Shown here in pieces: positions 25,405 to 41,292 of a stretch of 64,000 nt of DNA. Below the pieces are notes generated by a model. The model was not told the origin of the DNA. It ran no database searches and was given only the letters and a program-made list of their open reading frames with translations. Origin of the DNA: Guyparkeria sp. WRN-7 (GTDB taxonomy: Bacteria > Pseudomonadota > Gammaproteobacteria > Halothiobacillales > Halothiobacillaceae); NCBI RefSeq assembly GCF_001641825.1, contig NZ_LRFH01000014.1:310001-374000 (forward strand), given 5' to 3'. Every line of letters starts with the position of its first letter. The first letter of the stretch is position 1. A program made the translations under genes and the position numbers.

Positions 25405-25995
25405 TCAGTCGTCCGCCTGAATGACCCGCATCGACTCGATCCGCACGGTCTCGCGCGGCACGTCCTTGCGGAATGGCCCGGCCGCGCCGGTGGGCAGGTC
25501 CGCGATGCGCTCGACGGTCTCCATGCCCTCGACCACCTCGCCGAATACCGTGTAACCGGCGCCGGCGGCCGAGTCGTCACGGCGGTCGAGAAAGGCGTTG
25601 TCGGCGAGGTTGATGAAGAACTGCGAGGTGGCCGAGTCGGGGTCCGACGTGCGCGCCATCGCGAGCGTTCCGCGGGTGTTGCTGATACCGTTGCCGGCCT
25701 CGTTCTTCACCGCTGCGCGGGTCTCCTTGCGGGTGAAGTCGGCGGTGAAGCCGCCGCCCTGGGCGACGAAATCCGGGATCACGCGGTGGAAGATCGTGCC
25801 GTCGTAGAAGTCGTCCCGGACGTAGTCCAGGAAGTTCTCGACCGTGGCCGGGGCACGCTCGTCATAGAGCTCGATCAGCATCGGGCCGTGACTGGTCTCG
25901 ATGCGTACCTGGGTGTCGGCGAGCGCCAGCGGCGCCGAGAACAGCAGGCCGGCGCCGAGAAGCCAGCCGGTGACGCGTCGGGCGATATCAGTCAT
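25405..25995 (-). CDS. Exported cyclophilin-type peptidyl-prolyl isomerase
   Basis: A 196-residue periplasmic proline isomerase. The signal peptide is TGWLLGAGLLFSAPLALA; the cyclophilin domain has the catalytic FHRVIPDFVAQGGG, then TLAMARTSDPDSATSQFFIN and the GYTVFGEVVEGMETV segment. It is PpiA-like and of the short bacterial type. I took the ATG complementary to 25993-25995, which overlaps the dksA stop by eight bases; a GTG four codons upstream is also possible. Overlap with dksA suggests coupled expression. Confidence 0.9.
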   Translation of the reverse strand: MTDIARRVTGWLLGAGLLFSAPLALADTQVRIETSHGPMLIELYDERAPATVENFLDYVRDDFYDGTIFHRVIPDFVAQGGGFTADFTRKETRAAVKNEAGNGISNTRGTLAMARTSDPDSATSQFFINLADNAFLDRRDDSAAGAGYTVFGEVVEGMETVERIADLPTGAAGPFRKDVPRETVRIESMRVIQADD

Positions 25996-26404
25996 CACGC
26001 TGGACACGCTCGAGTCGTTCGTGGCGTTCCTGGGCCTCGATGGTCAGCGTGGCGATCGGGCGGGCCTCCAGGCGCTTGAGGCCGATCTCGTCGCCGGTCT
26101 CCTCGCAGAAGCCGTAGTCGCCATCGCTGATGCGCTTCAATGCCTTGTCGATCTTGTTGATCAGCTTGCGGTAGCGATCACGGGTGCGCAGCTCGAGGGC
26201 GGCGTCCGACTCCAGCGTGGCGCGGTCGTTGATGTCCGGCTCCTGCCAGTTCTCCTCGCGCAGATGATTGATGGTGGAATCCGATTCCATCATCAACTGG
26301 TCGCGCCAGGTCAGGAGCTTCTGCCGGAAGTACTCCAGCTGCATCGGGTTCATGTATTCCTCGTCTTCCGAGGGCTTGTAACCTTCCGGGAGTTCAACTG
26401 CCAT
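25988..26404 (-). CDS. dksA: DksA RNA polymerase-binding factor, one-cysteine type
   Basis: A 138-residue secondary-channel factor that works with ppGpp in the stringent response. A coiled coil (LEYFRQKLLTWRDQLMMESD onward) carries the tip region DINDRATLESDAALELRTRD, with the Asp residues expected at the tip. The C-terminal globular part reads YGFCEETGDEIGLKRLEARPIA then TLTIEAQERHE, so only one of the four zinc-binding cysteines of E. coli DksA remains. It therefore probably does not bind zinc and belongs to the one-cysteine class known from alphaproteobacteria. AGAGGTGG lies about eight bases before the chosen ATG. Confidence 0.93.
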   Translation of the reverse strand: MAVELPEGYKPSEDEEYMNPMQLEYFRQKLLTWRDQLMMESDSTINHLREENWQEPDINDRATLESDAALELRTRDRYRKLINKIDKALKRISDGDYGFCEETGDEIGLKRLEARPIATLTIEAQERHERLERVQRDD

Positions 26405-26550
26405 GTTTTGCACCACCTCTGCCCGAGCAGACGCTGAAATTGGAAATGGAATGCGCCGATGAGACGACTCGCGGCGTGGGACCCGGCGGGTCGATCTGGG
26501 CCGCTGCCTGCCTCGTCATCCGGTCCATGGCCGTAGACGGGCGACGGGCA

Positions 26551-26579
26551 AGTATAGGGGTGGTGCCCTGTCAGCGCAA
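26551..26579 (-). promoter_or_regulatory. Promoter of dksA
   Basis: On the minus strand TTGCGC (complement of 26574-26579), a 17-base spacer and TATACT (complement of 26551-26556) form a good sigma-70 promoter about 147 bases before the dksA ATG. The gap between dksA and tonB holds nothing else that I recognise. Confidence 0.62.
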
Positions 26580-26610
26580 CGCCCGCCCGGTGGGGGCTCA
26601 CAGTTGCCAA

Positions 26611-27390
26611 TCAAGGGCTTGCGGGGGCTTCGTTGCGCAGGCGGCGGTCGCTGGTGAAGACCCAGGTGCGGGTGATCACCAGCCGGTCGTGCTCGGCGGC
26701 AAGCTCGGCAGGGAACGGCGGGTAGGGTGCCGCGGCCTGCAGCAGGTTGCGGGCGGCGTTGTCGACGACCCGGTTGCCCGACGAGCGCCGAATGGCCAGG
26801 TTGAGCACATGCCCCTTCTTGCCGATGGTCACTTCGAGGATCACCTGGCCGGAGATGTTCCGCTGGACCAGCGCGCTGGGGTAGTGCTGGTTGCCGTAAA
26901 CCTCCACCTGGCGCTTCCAGCGCGCGAGATAGCGTCCGGCGGGGCCGCCTTGGGTGCGGCTGGTGGCGTAGCCGGTGCGCAGGGCCGAGTTCACCTGCTC
27001 GTACAGGCGGTCGATGCGGTCCTGGGTGGACAGGTGACGCGGCGTGTCGCTCGCGCCGCCTGCACCTTCATGCTGCGGCCCGCGGCCGTCCTCGCGCAGC
27101 GTGTCGCTGGGGCTGGCCTGGCCGGCTAGGCCGGCCAGCGTGGGATCGGTCGGCAGGTCGAGGGCCTCGGCATCCGTCTGGCGGCCGGCATCGAGACTGC
27201 GCTCTGCCTGCGGGGCATCGAGGGTGATCTCGATGACCGGGCGTTGTTCCACTTCCGGGCGGGTGAAGTGCACCAGCAGCAGCCCGATGTGCACCAGTAC
27301 TGCCAGCACCAGTGCCACCTTGAGTACACGGCTCGATCCGAGTGCGTCGGTGTGTGCTCGCTCCTTGATCGCGATTTGCTGCGTCGGCAT
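26611..27390 (-). CDS. TonB family protein (TonB3-like by context)
   Basis: A 259-residue protein with one N-terminal membrane anchor (VALVLAVLVHIGLLLVHF, about 25-42), a periplasmic linker and a TonB C-terminal domain: QRNISGQVILEVTIGKKGHV, LAIRRSSGNRVVDNAARN, PPFPAELA. The linker is Gln/Asp/Gly-rich rather than Pro-Lys repeats. No exbB or exbD is adjacent. Order tonB-gshB-pilG matches P. aeruginosa, where tonB3 is needed for twitching motility, so a pilus-related role is plausible alongside or instead of transport. ApbE is inserted between tonB and gshB here. Confidence 0.85.
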   Translation of the reverse strand: MPTQQIAIKERAHTDALGSSRVLKVALVLAVLVHIGLLLVHFTRPEVEQRPVIEITLDAPQAERSLDAGRQTDAEALDLPTDPTLAGLAGQASPSDTLREDGRGPQHEGAGGASDTPRHLSTQDRIDRLYEQVNSALRTGYATSRTQGGPAGRYLARWKRQVEVYGNQHYPSALVQRNISGQVILEVTIGKKGHVLNLAIRRSSGNRVVDNAARNLLQAAAPYPPFPAELAAEHDRLVITRTWVFTSDRRLRNEAPASP

Positions 27391-27411
27391 CCCTGCCCTC
27401 TTGGCTGATGG

Positions 27412-28470
27412 TCAAAGCGTCCGCCAGTCGACGGATTTGCCGGCGGGCGATGGCTGCATTGCCTGCTGCATGCCCGTATCCCGCCACGGCTGCCCATTCT
27501 CGGTCACAAGCAGGGTGCCGTCGAGTCCCAGTTGCCGCGCGAAGTGACCAGCCTCGGCAGGCGCGATCAGCATCAGGGCGGTGGCGGCACCATCGGCAGT
27601 CACGGGGTCGCGGCCGAGCACGGTGGTGCCGGCATTGATTCGGGCCGGGCGCGCGGTCAGCGGGTCGAGAATGTGGCCGAGATTCTCGCCGCGGTAGCGG
27701 ATGTGGCGTTCGTAGTTCCCCGAACTGCACAGGGCCCGGCGTCCGGACAGTGACACGCCGCCGAGCGGGTTGTCGCCGAATGGGTCACGGATCCCCAGCT
27801 GCCAGTCCCGCTCGCCGGGCCGGCCGAGGGTGTAGAGGTCGCCGCCGGTATCGAGCAGGCAGTCGGTCACGCCCAGCTCCCCGATGGCGGACAACACTTG
27901 CCGGGCGGCGAACCCCTCGGCCAGCGCGTTGAAGTCGAACTGCACCCGACGATTGCTGACTTCGATCCGGTCGCCGTCGAGGTGGACGTCGTCAAGCGAG
28001 GGTGCGTCGGCCAGCCAGGCATCGAGCGTGGCCTCCGCCGGCGGTTTGGCGTCGGGTTGTCGCCTGCCGTCGCGATGGAAGCCCCACAGTTCGACCAGCC
28101 CGCCGATGCTGGGGTCGAAGCGCCCGCCGCTTGCCTCGAACAGGGGGCGTGCGGAATGAATCAGGGCGAGAATGTCGTCGCTGGCGCGGGCCTCGCCGTG
28201 GCGTGCCAGTTGGCGGTTCAGGCGGGTGAGCTCGCTGTCCTTCCAGGGGTGCAGGCGGCGGTAGAGCGGTTCGACGATGCCTTCGGCCGCGCGCAGGGCG
28301 GCATTGATGCGCTCGGGCGGGGTGTCGAAGAAGGTGAGGGTCCAGATCTGGCCGAATACCGAAAAGCCCCCCTCGCGCAGCGGCGGGGTGTCCGAGCAGC
28401 CCGGCAGCAGGGAAAGCAGCGGCAGGCCGGCCAGCCCGGCGAGCAGCGCGCGACGCCGCCGGTTGGTCAC
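27412..28470 (-). CDS. apbE: FAD:protein FMN transferase ApbE (lipoprotein)
   Basis: It covalently attaches FMN to Thr/Ser residues of periplasmic or membrane flavoproteins such as RnfG/NqrC. The 352-residue protein has a lipoprotein signal (LAGLPLLSLLPGC) and ApbE motifs: DFNALAEGFAARQV, DCLLDTGGDLYTLGRPG, SGNYERHIRYRG with HILDPLTARP, and TVLGRDPVTADGAATALM. The GTG start complementary to 28468-28470 overlaps the gshB stop (GTGA) and begins the signal peptide directly, so it was chosen over upstream in-frame codons. No Rnf/Nqr genes are in the window. Confidence 0.9.
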   Translation of the reverse strand: MTNRRRRALLAGLAGLPLLSLLPGCSDTPPLREGGFSVFGQIWTLTFFDTPPERINAALRAAEGIVEPLYRRLHPWKDSELTRLNRQLARHGEARASDDILALIHSARPLFEASGGRFDPSIGGLVELWGFHRDGRRQPDAKPPAEATLDAWLADAPSLDDVHLDGDRIEVSNRRVQFDFNALAEGFAARQVLSAIGELGVTDCLLDTGGDLYTLGRPGERDWQLGIRDPFGDNPLGGVSLSGRRALCSSGNYERHIRYRGENLGHILDPLTARPARINAGTTVLGRDPVTADGAATALMLIAPAEAGHFARQLGLDGTLLVTENGQPWRDTGMQQAMQPSPAGKSVDWRTL

Positions 28471-29411
28471 GCCGGGACGCGGCTCGCGAGGTGGTCGAGC
28501 AGTCGGCCGGTCACGTCCTGGTCGGTTGCGGCGCTGATCTCCCGGGCGCAGGTGGGGCTGGTGACGTTGATCTCGGTGAGCCAGTCGCCAATCACGTCCA
28601 GGCCGACGAACCAGTGGCCGCGCTCGGCCAGCCAGGGGCCGACGGCCGCAGCGATCTCGCGATCGCGCTCGCGCAGCGGCACCACCTCGCCGCGGCCGCC
28701 GGCCGCGAGGTTGGCGCGGAAGCTCTTCTGTCCCGGGATGCGCAGCAGGGCATGGTCGACCGGTTCGCCGTCGATCAGCAGCACCCGGCGATCGCCGGTG
28801 CGGATCTCGGGCAGGTAGCGCTGCGCCATCACCAGTTCGGTCTGGTCGCGGGTCATCACCTCGAGGATCACCTGGGTGTTGACGTCGTCCTCGTGGACCT
28901 TGAACACCGAGCTGCCGCCCATGGCATCGAGCGGCTTGACCACGATCTCGCCCTGCTCGGCGGCGAAGGCGCGCAGCTGCTCGATCGAGCGGCTGACCAG
29001 CGTCGGCGGACAGAACGCCGGGAAGTGCTGGGCGAGCAGTTTCTCGTTGGCCGCGCGCACCGCGTCGGGGCGGTTGGCCACCACGACACCCGCTTGCTCG
29101 GCCAGCGACAGCAGGCCGGTGACGTAGTGGTAGTCGAGGTCGATCGGCGGGTCCTGGCGCTGCAGGATGATGTCGAAATCCGTCAGCGCGCGAGTGGCGC
29201 GTTCGCCCAGCGTGTAGAAGTCCTGGTCGCGGTCGATGACCGAAACCGGCGCGGCCTCGGCCTGCGGTGCGCCGTCGGCGAAGAACAGCCACGACGGCTC
29301 GATGTACCAGCACTCCCAGTCGCGTGCCTGGGCGCTCAGCAGGAAGGCGAACGAGGTGTCCTTCCATGGCTTGATCCGCTCGATCGGATCCATGACGACG
29401 GCAATGCGCAT
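28467..29411 (-). CDS. gshB: Glutathione synthetase
   Basis: The ATP-grasp enzyme adds glycine to gamma-glutamylcysteine. It has 314 residues, as in E. coli. Visible motifs: MDPIERIKPWKDTSFAFL at the N terminus, EIVVKPLDAMGGSSVF (ATP-binding loop), RRVLLIDGEPVDHALLRIP, and the glycine-rich lid NLAAGGRGEVVPL, then LDVIGDWLTEINVTSPTC near the C terminus. It lies 26 bases downstream of gshA and overlaps apbE by four bases, forming gshA-gshB-apbE. Confidence 0.95.
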   Translation of the reverse strand: MRIAVVMDPIERIKPWKDTSFAFLLSAQARDWECWYIEPSWLFFADGAPQAEAAPVSVIDRDQDFYTLGERATRALTDFDIILQRQDPPIDLDYHYVTGLLSLAEQAGVVVANRPDAVRAANEKLLAQHFPAFCPPTLVSRSIEQLRAFAAEQGEIVVKPLDAMGGSSVFKVHEDDVNTQVILEVMTRDQTELVMAQRYLPEIRTGDRRVLLIDGEPVDHALLRIPGQKSFRANLAAGGRGEVVPLRERDREIAAAVGPWLAERGHWFVGLDVIGDWLTEINVTSPTCAREISAATDQDVTGRLLDHLASRVPA

Positions 29412-29437
29412 GAGAGGGGCTCCGCTTGCGTGTCGGC

Positions 29438-30769
29438 TCAGTCGGCGGCCGGGCCGCCGATCAGGTCGCGCTGTTCGCGCGCGGCGGCCAGGAGTGCCAG
29501 GCGGGCGACCACGCCGTAGCAGTACAGCCGGTTCTGGTCGCTGTCGGGCGAGGCGTCCGGGGCCGGCGTGACGCAGGACTGGGTGAAGGGTAACGGCACG
29601 AACTCGGCGCCGGGCGAGTTGAGGTTCTCGCTCTGGCCCTTCTTGGTGTGGACGCGGTAGAAGCCGCCGACGACGTGGCGGTCGATCATGTAGAGCACCG
29701 GCTCGGCGACGTGGCCGCTGGAGCCGAGGCGTTCGAAGCTGTGGATGCCTTCCTGGATCAGTACCCGGTTGATGTCGCGGCCGTCCTTCGAGGCGGCCAT
29801 GCGGGTGCGCTGCTTGCGGTTGAGGCCCACGACATCCTCGGCCGACTGGGCCATCATCACGCCCATGCCGTAGGTGCCGGCGTCCGCCTTGATGACGACG
29901 AACGGCTTTTCCTTGATCTCGAGTTCGTCGTACTTCTTCTGGATGGAGGCGAGCATCTCGCCGACCTTCTCCTGCAGGCAGGCCTCGCCTTCGCGCTTCA
30001 TGAAGTCGATCTGGCCGCAGTCCAGGATCATCGGGGCGAGGTGCCATGGATCGAGGTCGATCAGCTCGGCGAGCTCGTGGGCGAGCGCCTGGTAGTGGCT
30101 GAAGTGATTGAACTTGGAACGGTTCCACCAGCCCAGGACGGTCGGCGGCACCACGGTCTGTTCGAGGTCGTCGAGGATCTCCTCGCGACCGCCGGAGAGG
30201 TCGTTGTTGAGCACGATGGTGCAGGGCGAAAAGCCGTCAACCTCGATGCGTCGACCCTCACGGTGAATCGGGTGCTGGATGAGGGTGCGTCCGGAAGGCA
30301 GTTCGAAGCGCGCCGGTTCGTCCAGTTCGTCGAGCGAGCCGATGCGGGTCTCGAAGCCGGCCAGTTCGAACAGTTCGGCCATGGTCGCCAGCGACTCGAG
30401 ATAAAACTGGTTGCGGGTGTGGCGCTCCGGGATGATCAGCATGCCGCGTGCGTCGGGACAGGCATGCTCCACGGCCGACTGGATCGCCTGGACGACCAGC
30501 GGGTCGAAGCTGTGGTTGAGGTTGTTGAAGCCGGCCGGGAACAGGTTGGTGTCCACCGGGCCGAGCTTGTAGCCGGCGTTGCGCAGATCCACTGAGGCAT
30601 AGAACGGCGCCGGGGTATGACGCCACTGCTCCCGGAACCAGGTCTCGATGTGGCGTCGGTTCTCGATGATGTGGGACTCGATCATCAGCAGCGGGCCGCA
30701 GTAGCTTTCCTCGAGCTCTGGGGTGGCATCGTTGCTTTCGATCTGCAGGGCTGAGTGGTTGTTCGGCAT
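29438..30769 (-). CDS. gshA: Glutamate--cysteine ligase, T. ferrooxidans-type
   Basis: First step of glutathione synthesis. The 443-residue protein is unlike E. coli GshA and matches the T. ferrooxidans-type family: GPLLMIESHIIENRRHIETWF, FYASVDLRNAGYKLGPVDTN, LFPAGFNNLNHSF, FVVIKADAGTYGMGVM and VGGFYRVHTKKGQSENLN (each at most about 20 residues). The frame opens 55 codons earlier, but MPNNHSALQ at 30769 is the natural start. A -10-like TACAAT (complement of 30837-30842) lies upstream, in the gap shared with the divergent pil-chp operon. Confidence 0.92.
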   Translation of the reverse strand: MPNNHSALQIESNDATPELEESYCGPLLMIESHIIENRRHIETWFREQWRHTPAPFYASVDLRNAGYKLGPVDTNLFPAGFNNLNHSFDPLVVQAIQSAVEHACPDARGMLIIPERHTRNQFYLESLATMAELFELAGFETRIGSLDELDEPARFELPSGRTLIQHPIHREGRRIEVDGFSPCTIVLNNDLSGGREEILDDLEQTVVPPTVLGWWNRSKFNHFSHYQALAHELAELIDLDPWHLAPMILDCGQIDFMKREGEACLQEKVGEMLASIQKKYDELEIKEKPFVVIKADAGTYGMGVMMAQSAEDVVGLNRKQRTRMAASKDGRDINRVLIQEGIHSFERLGSSGHVAEPVLYMIDRHVVGGFYRVHTKKGQSENLNSPGAEFVPLPFTQSCVTPAPDASPDSDQNRLYCYGVVARLALLAAAREQRDLIGGPAAD

Positions 30770-30892
30770 CGGATTTCGTCGGGCTCTTCGCTGGATGGCA
30801 TGGCGGGCCGGCGGGCGGCGTGCGTTCCGGGGGCGTATTGTAAACGATGGGAGCCAGCCTTGTTTCGCCGCCTTCTCGGGAGATGGCGGCGT

Positions 30893-30921
30893 TTGCCAAA
30901 GGCGGGCACGTTGGTTACATT
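30893..30921 (+). promoter_or_regulatory. Promoter of the pil-chp operon
   Basis: TTGCCA at 30893-30898 (5 of 6 to consensus), a 17-base spacer and TACATT at 30916-30921 lie 46 bases before the pilG ATG, in the 197-bp divergent gap with gshA. Confidence 0.6.
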
Positions 30922-30966
30922 CCGATCGGAGCACGGCAAGAATCGGCCAGCAGCAAGGACGAAGAC

Positions 30967-31398
30967 ATGGAAGCGACAGAGAATCAGGCGGGCCTCGATG
31001 GCCTGAGAGTCATGGTGGTCGACGACAGCAAGACCATCCGCCGGACGGCTGACAGCATTCTCAGCAAGGCAGGCTGCGAGGTCGAGAGCGCGATCGACGG
31101 CTTCGACGCGCTGGCGCGGATCGGCAGCTTCGATCCCGACGTCGTGATCATCGACATCCTCATGCCGCGTCTCGACGGCTACCAGACCACGGCGCTGATC
31201 AAGAACAACGATCGCTTCGCCGACACCCCCATCATCCTGCTGTCGAGCAAGGACAGCATCTTCGACAAGGCGCGCGGGCGCATTGTCGGCGCCTCCGACT
31301 ACCTCACCAAGCCCTTCAACAGCGACGAGATCCTCGCGGCCGTGGAGCGGTTCGCCGAGGGGCGTTCCGTGACCGACGAGGGCGCGATGGCCGGTTGA
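30967..31398 (+). CDS. pilG: Twitching motility response regulator PilG
   Basis: A single-domain CheY-like regulator of 143 residues. The acidic pocket is VVDDSK near 17-22, the phosphoacceptor Asp63 lies in VVIIDILMPRLDG, and the conserved Lys is in DYLTKPF. In the Pil-Chp system PilG, phosphorylated by ChpA, promotes pilus extension and cAMP production. It is the first gene of the plus-strand operon; the start 30967 has AAGGACG nearby. An in-frame upstream extension crosses the promoter and was rejected. Confidence 0.93.
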   Translation: MEATENQAGLDGLRVMVVDDSKTIRRTADSILSKAGCEVESAIDGFDALARIGSFDPDVVIIDILMPRLDGYQTTALIKNNDRFADTPIILLSSKDSIFDKARGRIVGASDYLTKPFNSDEILAAVERFAEGRSVTDEGAMAG

Positions 31399-31467
31399 GG
31401 CCCGGATGGCAGTCGACCGCGGTCGGCAATTACGTTTCAGAACCGGATTTTCTAGAGGAACAGGGTA

Positions 31468-31830
31468 GTGGCTCACATCGTTGTCATTGATGACTCGCCC
31501 ACCGAGGTGTACGTGCTCCAGCAGATTCTCGAGCGTCACAATCACCAGGTGTCCGTGGCCAACAGCGGCGAGGAGGGTATCGAACTGGTTCGGGAAGTGC
31601 GCCCCGATGCCGTGCTGATGGATGTAGTGATGCCCGGCATGAATGGCTTTCAGGCTACCCGCACGCTCAACAAGGATGGCGACACCAGCGATATCCCGGT
31701 GATCATCGTCACCACCAAGGATCAGCAGACCGACCGGATCTGGGGCATGCGCCAGGGGGCGAAGGAGTACCTGGTCAAGCCGGTCAAGGAAGCCGACCTG
31801 ATCGCCGTGCTCAAGACTGTGCTCGGCTGA
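31468..31830 (+). CDS. pilH: Twitching motility response regulator PilH
   Basis: A second CheY-like single-domain regulator, 120 residues, starting at GTG with GAGGAA about ten bases upstream. Motifs are IDDSPTE, phosphoacceptor Asp52 in AVLMDVVMPGMNG, TTKDQQTD and the Lys of YLVKPV. PilH is thought to act as a phosphate sink or to favour retraction opposite PilG. It lies 69 bases after pilG and four before pilI. Confidence 0.93.
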   Translation: MAHIVVIDDSPTEVYVLQQILERHNHQVSVANSGEEGIELVREVRPDAVLMDVVMPGMNGFQATRTLNKDGDTSDIPVIIVTTKDQQTDRIWGMRQGAKEYLVKPVKEADLIAVLKTVLG

Positions 31831-31834
31831 CACC

Positions 31835-32383
31835 ATGCAGCGGACGGAAGACGTATTCGACTATCTCGACTGGATCAACGGCCAGGTCGAGGCACATGCA
31901 GTCGGCCTTCCCCGGAACGAGGATCACGTCCGGACGTGGCAGGGCATCCTGTTCGCCGTGGACGGCCGGCGCATGCTGGTCGCGCTCGACGAGGTGCGCG
32001 CGATCGTCACCCCGCCGCGTCAGGTGGCGCTCCCCGGCGCGAAGCCCTGGGTGGTGGGTCTGGCCAACCTGCGCGGCGAGCTGACCGGCGTGTTCGATCT
32101 TGCCCGGTTCTGGTTCGACAACCCGGCGCCGGCCTCTCGTCATAGTGTGGTGTTCCTGGCCAAGCGTGCCCAGGCCGCCTCCGCCTTTCTCGTGGAACGT
32201 TCCTACGGCATCCGGCAGGTGCCCTATGGCGAGGAGCGCCCGCTGAGCGAGTCCGAGCACCATGGCGATCTCGCCGCCCTGCCGGGCTTCCATCAGGAAG
32301 TACGCCTGAACGACGAGTGGCTCCCGGTGATGGAATTCGGCTCGCTGTTGGAAAACGATCAGTTTCACAATGCCGTCGCGTGA
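31835..32383 (+). CDS. pilI: CheW-like coupling protein PilI
   Basis: A 182-residue CheW-domain protein that links the receptor PilJ to the kinase ChpA. CheW signature segments include WQGILFAVDGRRMLVALDEV, KPWVVGLANLRGELTGVFDL and the C-terminal DEWLPVMEFGSLLENDQF. It starts four bases after pilH and is followed by pilJ after a 70-base gap. ChpC, at the end of the operon, is a second CheW-like protein. Confidence 0.92.
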   Translation: MQRTEDVFDYLDWINGQVEAHAVGLPRNEDHVRTWQGILFAVDGRRMLVALDEVRAIVTPPRQVALPGAKPWVVGLANLRGELTGVFDLARFWFDNPAPASRHSVVFLAKRAQAASAFLVERSYGIRQVPYGEERPLSESEHHGDLAALPGFHQEVRLNDEWLPVMEFGSLLENDQFHNAVA

Positions 32384-32453
32384 TGTCGCGGTTAGGGGCG
32401 CAGGCCCGCAAGCAACAAAAACGATGATTCGACCTCAGGAGTAACTGGCAACT

Positions 32454-34562
32454 ATGAGTCTTGGCGCACGGATGGGCGGCATCAGCCGTAAGATACTGGT
32501 TCTCGTTGTCCTGGCGGTGCTGGCCCTGATCACGACGGTTGTCGTGTTCATCTATTCGGCCCAGCGCGAACAGGATTTCCTTGATCGCCGTCTGGCGGCC
32601 GCCGAACTCGAGCGCTCCTCTCAGGAGTTGACCATCGAGGTGCTGCGCGCCATCCGGGGCAATCCCGGCGCATTCGACCGAGTCCAGTCGATCCGTGCCG
32701 ATTTCACCGACAGCCTCAACGGCCTGCAGGGCGAAGACCCCCAGCGTCCCCAGCTGGCGATTCCCGCCAACCGCGAGGAGCTGCTGGGCAAGGTGTCCCA
32801 GCGTTGGAACGTCTACAACGAGTCTCTGGCCAAGGTGCTGGAAGGGCGTGCTGCCATCCTGAGCGTCGGTGAGCAGTCCGGGCAGATCGAGGAGATCCTC
32901 CCGGACCTGACCGCCGCCTCGGACGAGGTGGTGCAGACACTGGTCGCCAACGACGCGCCCAGCCATGTCATCTACCTCGCGACCCGGCAGCTGATGTTCA
33001 TCGAGCGCATCGGCACGACCCTTGACGAGATCACCGGCGGTGGCGAGCAGGCAGTCAACGCCTCCGAGCGCTTCGGTCGTGACGTGGCCCTGTTCGGCGG
33101 CGTGCTCAACGGTCTGCTGAACGGCAACCGCATGGCGCCGCGGGTGAGCGATCCCGAGGTGCGCGACGGCCTGCGCGAAGTGGGCGTACTGTTCGCCACG
33201 GTCAACCAGCTGGTATCGGCGGTACTCGAGCAGGCGCCGCAGCTGCTGGCGGCCAACCAGGCGGCCCGCGAAATCGACGCCATGTCGGGCGAATTCACCC
33301 AGGCGACGTCAGAGCTCGCCCGAACCCTGGCCGACGATCAGAACCAGGCCTCGGAGTTCCTCTACGTGGGCTACGCCAGCGGCGCGATCGGGCTGCTGTT
33401 CCTGATCTGGCTGGGCGTGACTCTGGTGCAGGAGTCCCGGCGGGCCCTGGCCGACACCGAGGCGACCAACCAGCGTAACCAGGCCGCGATCCTGCGTCTG
33501 CTCGACGAGATGATGACGCTGGCGGACGGCGATCTGACCGCGCACACCACCGTCACCGAGGACATCACCGGCGCGATCGCCGACTCGGTCAACTACACCA
33601 TCGACGCCCTGCGAGACCTGGTCGGCACCATCAACGACACCTCGGTCCGGGTCGCCGAGGCGGTGCAGTCCTCGCAGGACAGCTCGCGGGCACTGGCCGA
33701 GAAATCCCGCAACCAGGCGCAGCGGATCACCGACATTTCGGACGCGATCGCGCAGATGTCCGACGAGATCCAGAGCGTCTCGGTCAGCGCCCAGCAGTCC
33801 GCCCAGATCGCCGAGTCCTCGGTCGACGTGGCCCACCGTGGTGGCGACGCCGTGCGTCAGACCATCAAGGGCATGAACCAGACCCGCGAGCAGATTCAGG
33901 AAACCTCCAAGCGACTCAAGCGCCTGGGCGAATCCTCGCAGGAAATCGGCGACATCGTCGGCCTGATCACCGACATCGCCGACCAGACCAACATTCTGGC
34001 TCTGAACGCCGCCATCCAGGCGGCCATGGCGGGCGAAGCCGGCCGCGGCTTCGCGGTGGTCGCCGACGAAGTCCAGCGCCTGGCCGAGCGTGTCAGTGAC
34101 GCGACCCGCCAGATCGAGCTGCTCGTCAACACGATCCAGACTGATACCTCCGAGGCGATGCTCGCCATGGAGCAGACCACCTCGAACGTCGTCGACGGCG
34201 CGACACTGGCCGAGAATGCCGGTAAGGCACTGTCCGAGATCGAAAGCGTCTCGCTGAAGCTTTCCGAGCAGATCAACGACATCACCTCGGTCGCTCAGAA
34301 GGAGGCCTCGGTGGCCACCGATCTGCGTGAGGCGGTCAACCGGATCATGCAGGAAACCCAGCAAACCGCGGAGAACGCGACGCAGGCGGCCGACGAGATC
34401 GGTGAGCTCGGGTCGCTTTCCCAGGAGCTCAACCGCTCCGTGGCCGGCTTCACCATGCCCGAGCGAGACGAGCCGGCGGCTCAGCCGACCGTGCAGCAGG
34501 ATGCGATCGAGGGTGAGTCGACCGACGAGGAGTGGGACGAGCCCGAAGAAAAGCGGGCCTGA
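32454..34562 (+). CDS. pilJ: Type IV pilus chemoreceptor PilJ
   Basis: A 702-residue transmembrane MCP. First helix [20 protein letters not shown], a PilJ-type helical periplasmic region with two similar halves (about 45-300), a second helix ([16 protein letters not shown]), HAMP near 335-390 and the signalling domain with [20 protein letters not shown] at the tip. The usual MCP tip sequence [10 protein letters not shown] is here [10 protein letters not shown], the variant typical of PilJ. The C-terminal tail is acidic and lacks a CheR tether. AGGAG lies upstream of the ATG. Confidence 0.93.
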   Translation: MSLGARMGGISRKILVLVVLAVLALITTVVVFIYSAQREQDFLDRRLAAAELERSSQELTIEVLRAIRGNPGAFDRVQSIRADFTDSLNGLQGEDPQRPQLAIPANREELLGKVSQRWNVYNESLAKVLEGRAAILSVGEQSGQIEEILPDLTAASDEVVQTLVANDAPSHVIYLATRQLMFIERIGTTLDEITGGGEQAVNASERFGRDVALFGGVLNGLLNGNRMAPRVSDPEVRDGLREVGVLFATVNQLVSAVLEQAPQLLAANQAAREIDAMSGEFTQATSELARTLADDQNQASEFLYVGYASGAIGLLFLIWLGVTLVQESRRALADTEATNQRNQAAILRLLDEMMTLADGDLTAHTTVTEDITGAIADSVNYTIDALRDLVGTINDTSVRVAEAVQSSQDSSRALAEKSRNQAQRITDISDAIAQMSDEIQSVSVSAQQSAQIAESSVDVAHRGGDAVRQTIKGMNQTREQIQETSKRLKRLGESSQEIGDIVGLITDIADQTNILALNAAIQAAMAGEAGRGFAVVADEVQRLAERVSDATRQIELLVNTIQTDTSEAMLAMEQTTSNVVDGATLAENAGKALSEIESVSLKLSEQINDITSVAQKEASVATDLREAVNRIMQETQQTAENATQAADEIGELGSLSQELNRSVAGFTMPERDEPAAQPTVQQDAIEGESTDEEWDEPEEKRA

Positions 34563-34656
34563 TCCCGGTCGACGCGACGGACCATGGCTCCGTTGGCCTG
34601 ATGATGGGCGACGGGGATTCCAGCAGGCGGGATGCCGAGAGGCGGTGTAACTGAAG

Positions 34657-41281
<6,625 letters not shown>

Positions 41282-41292
<11 letters not shown>

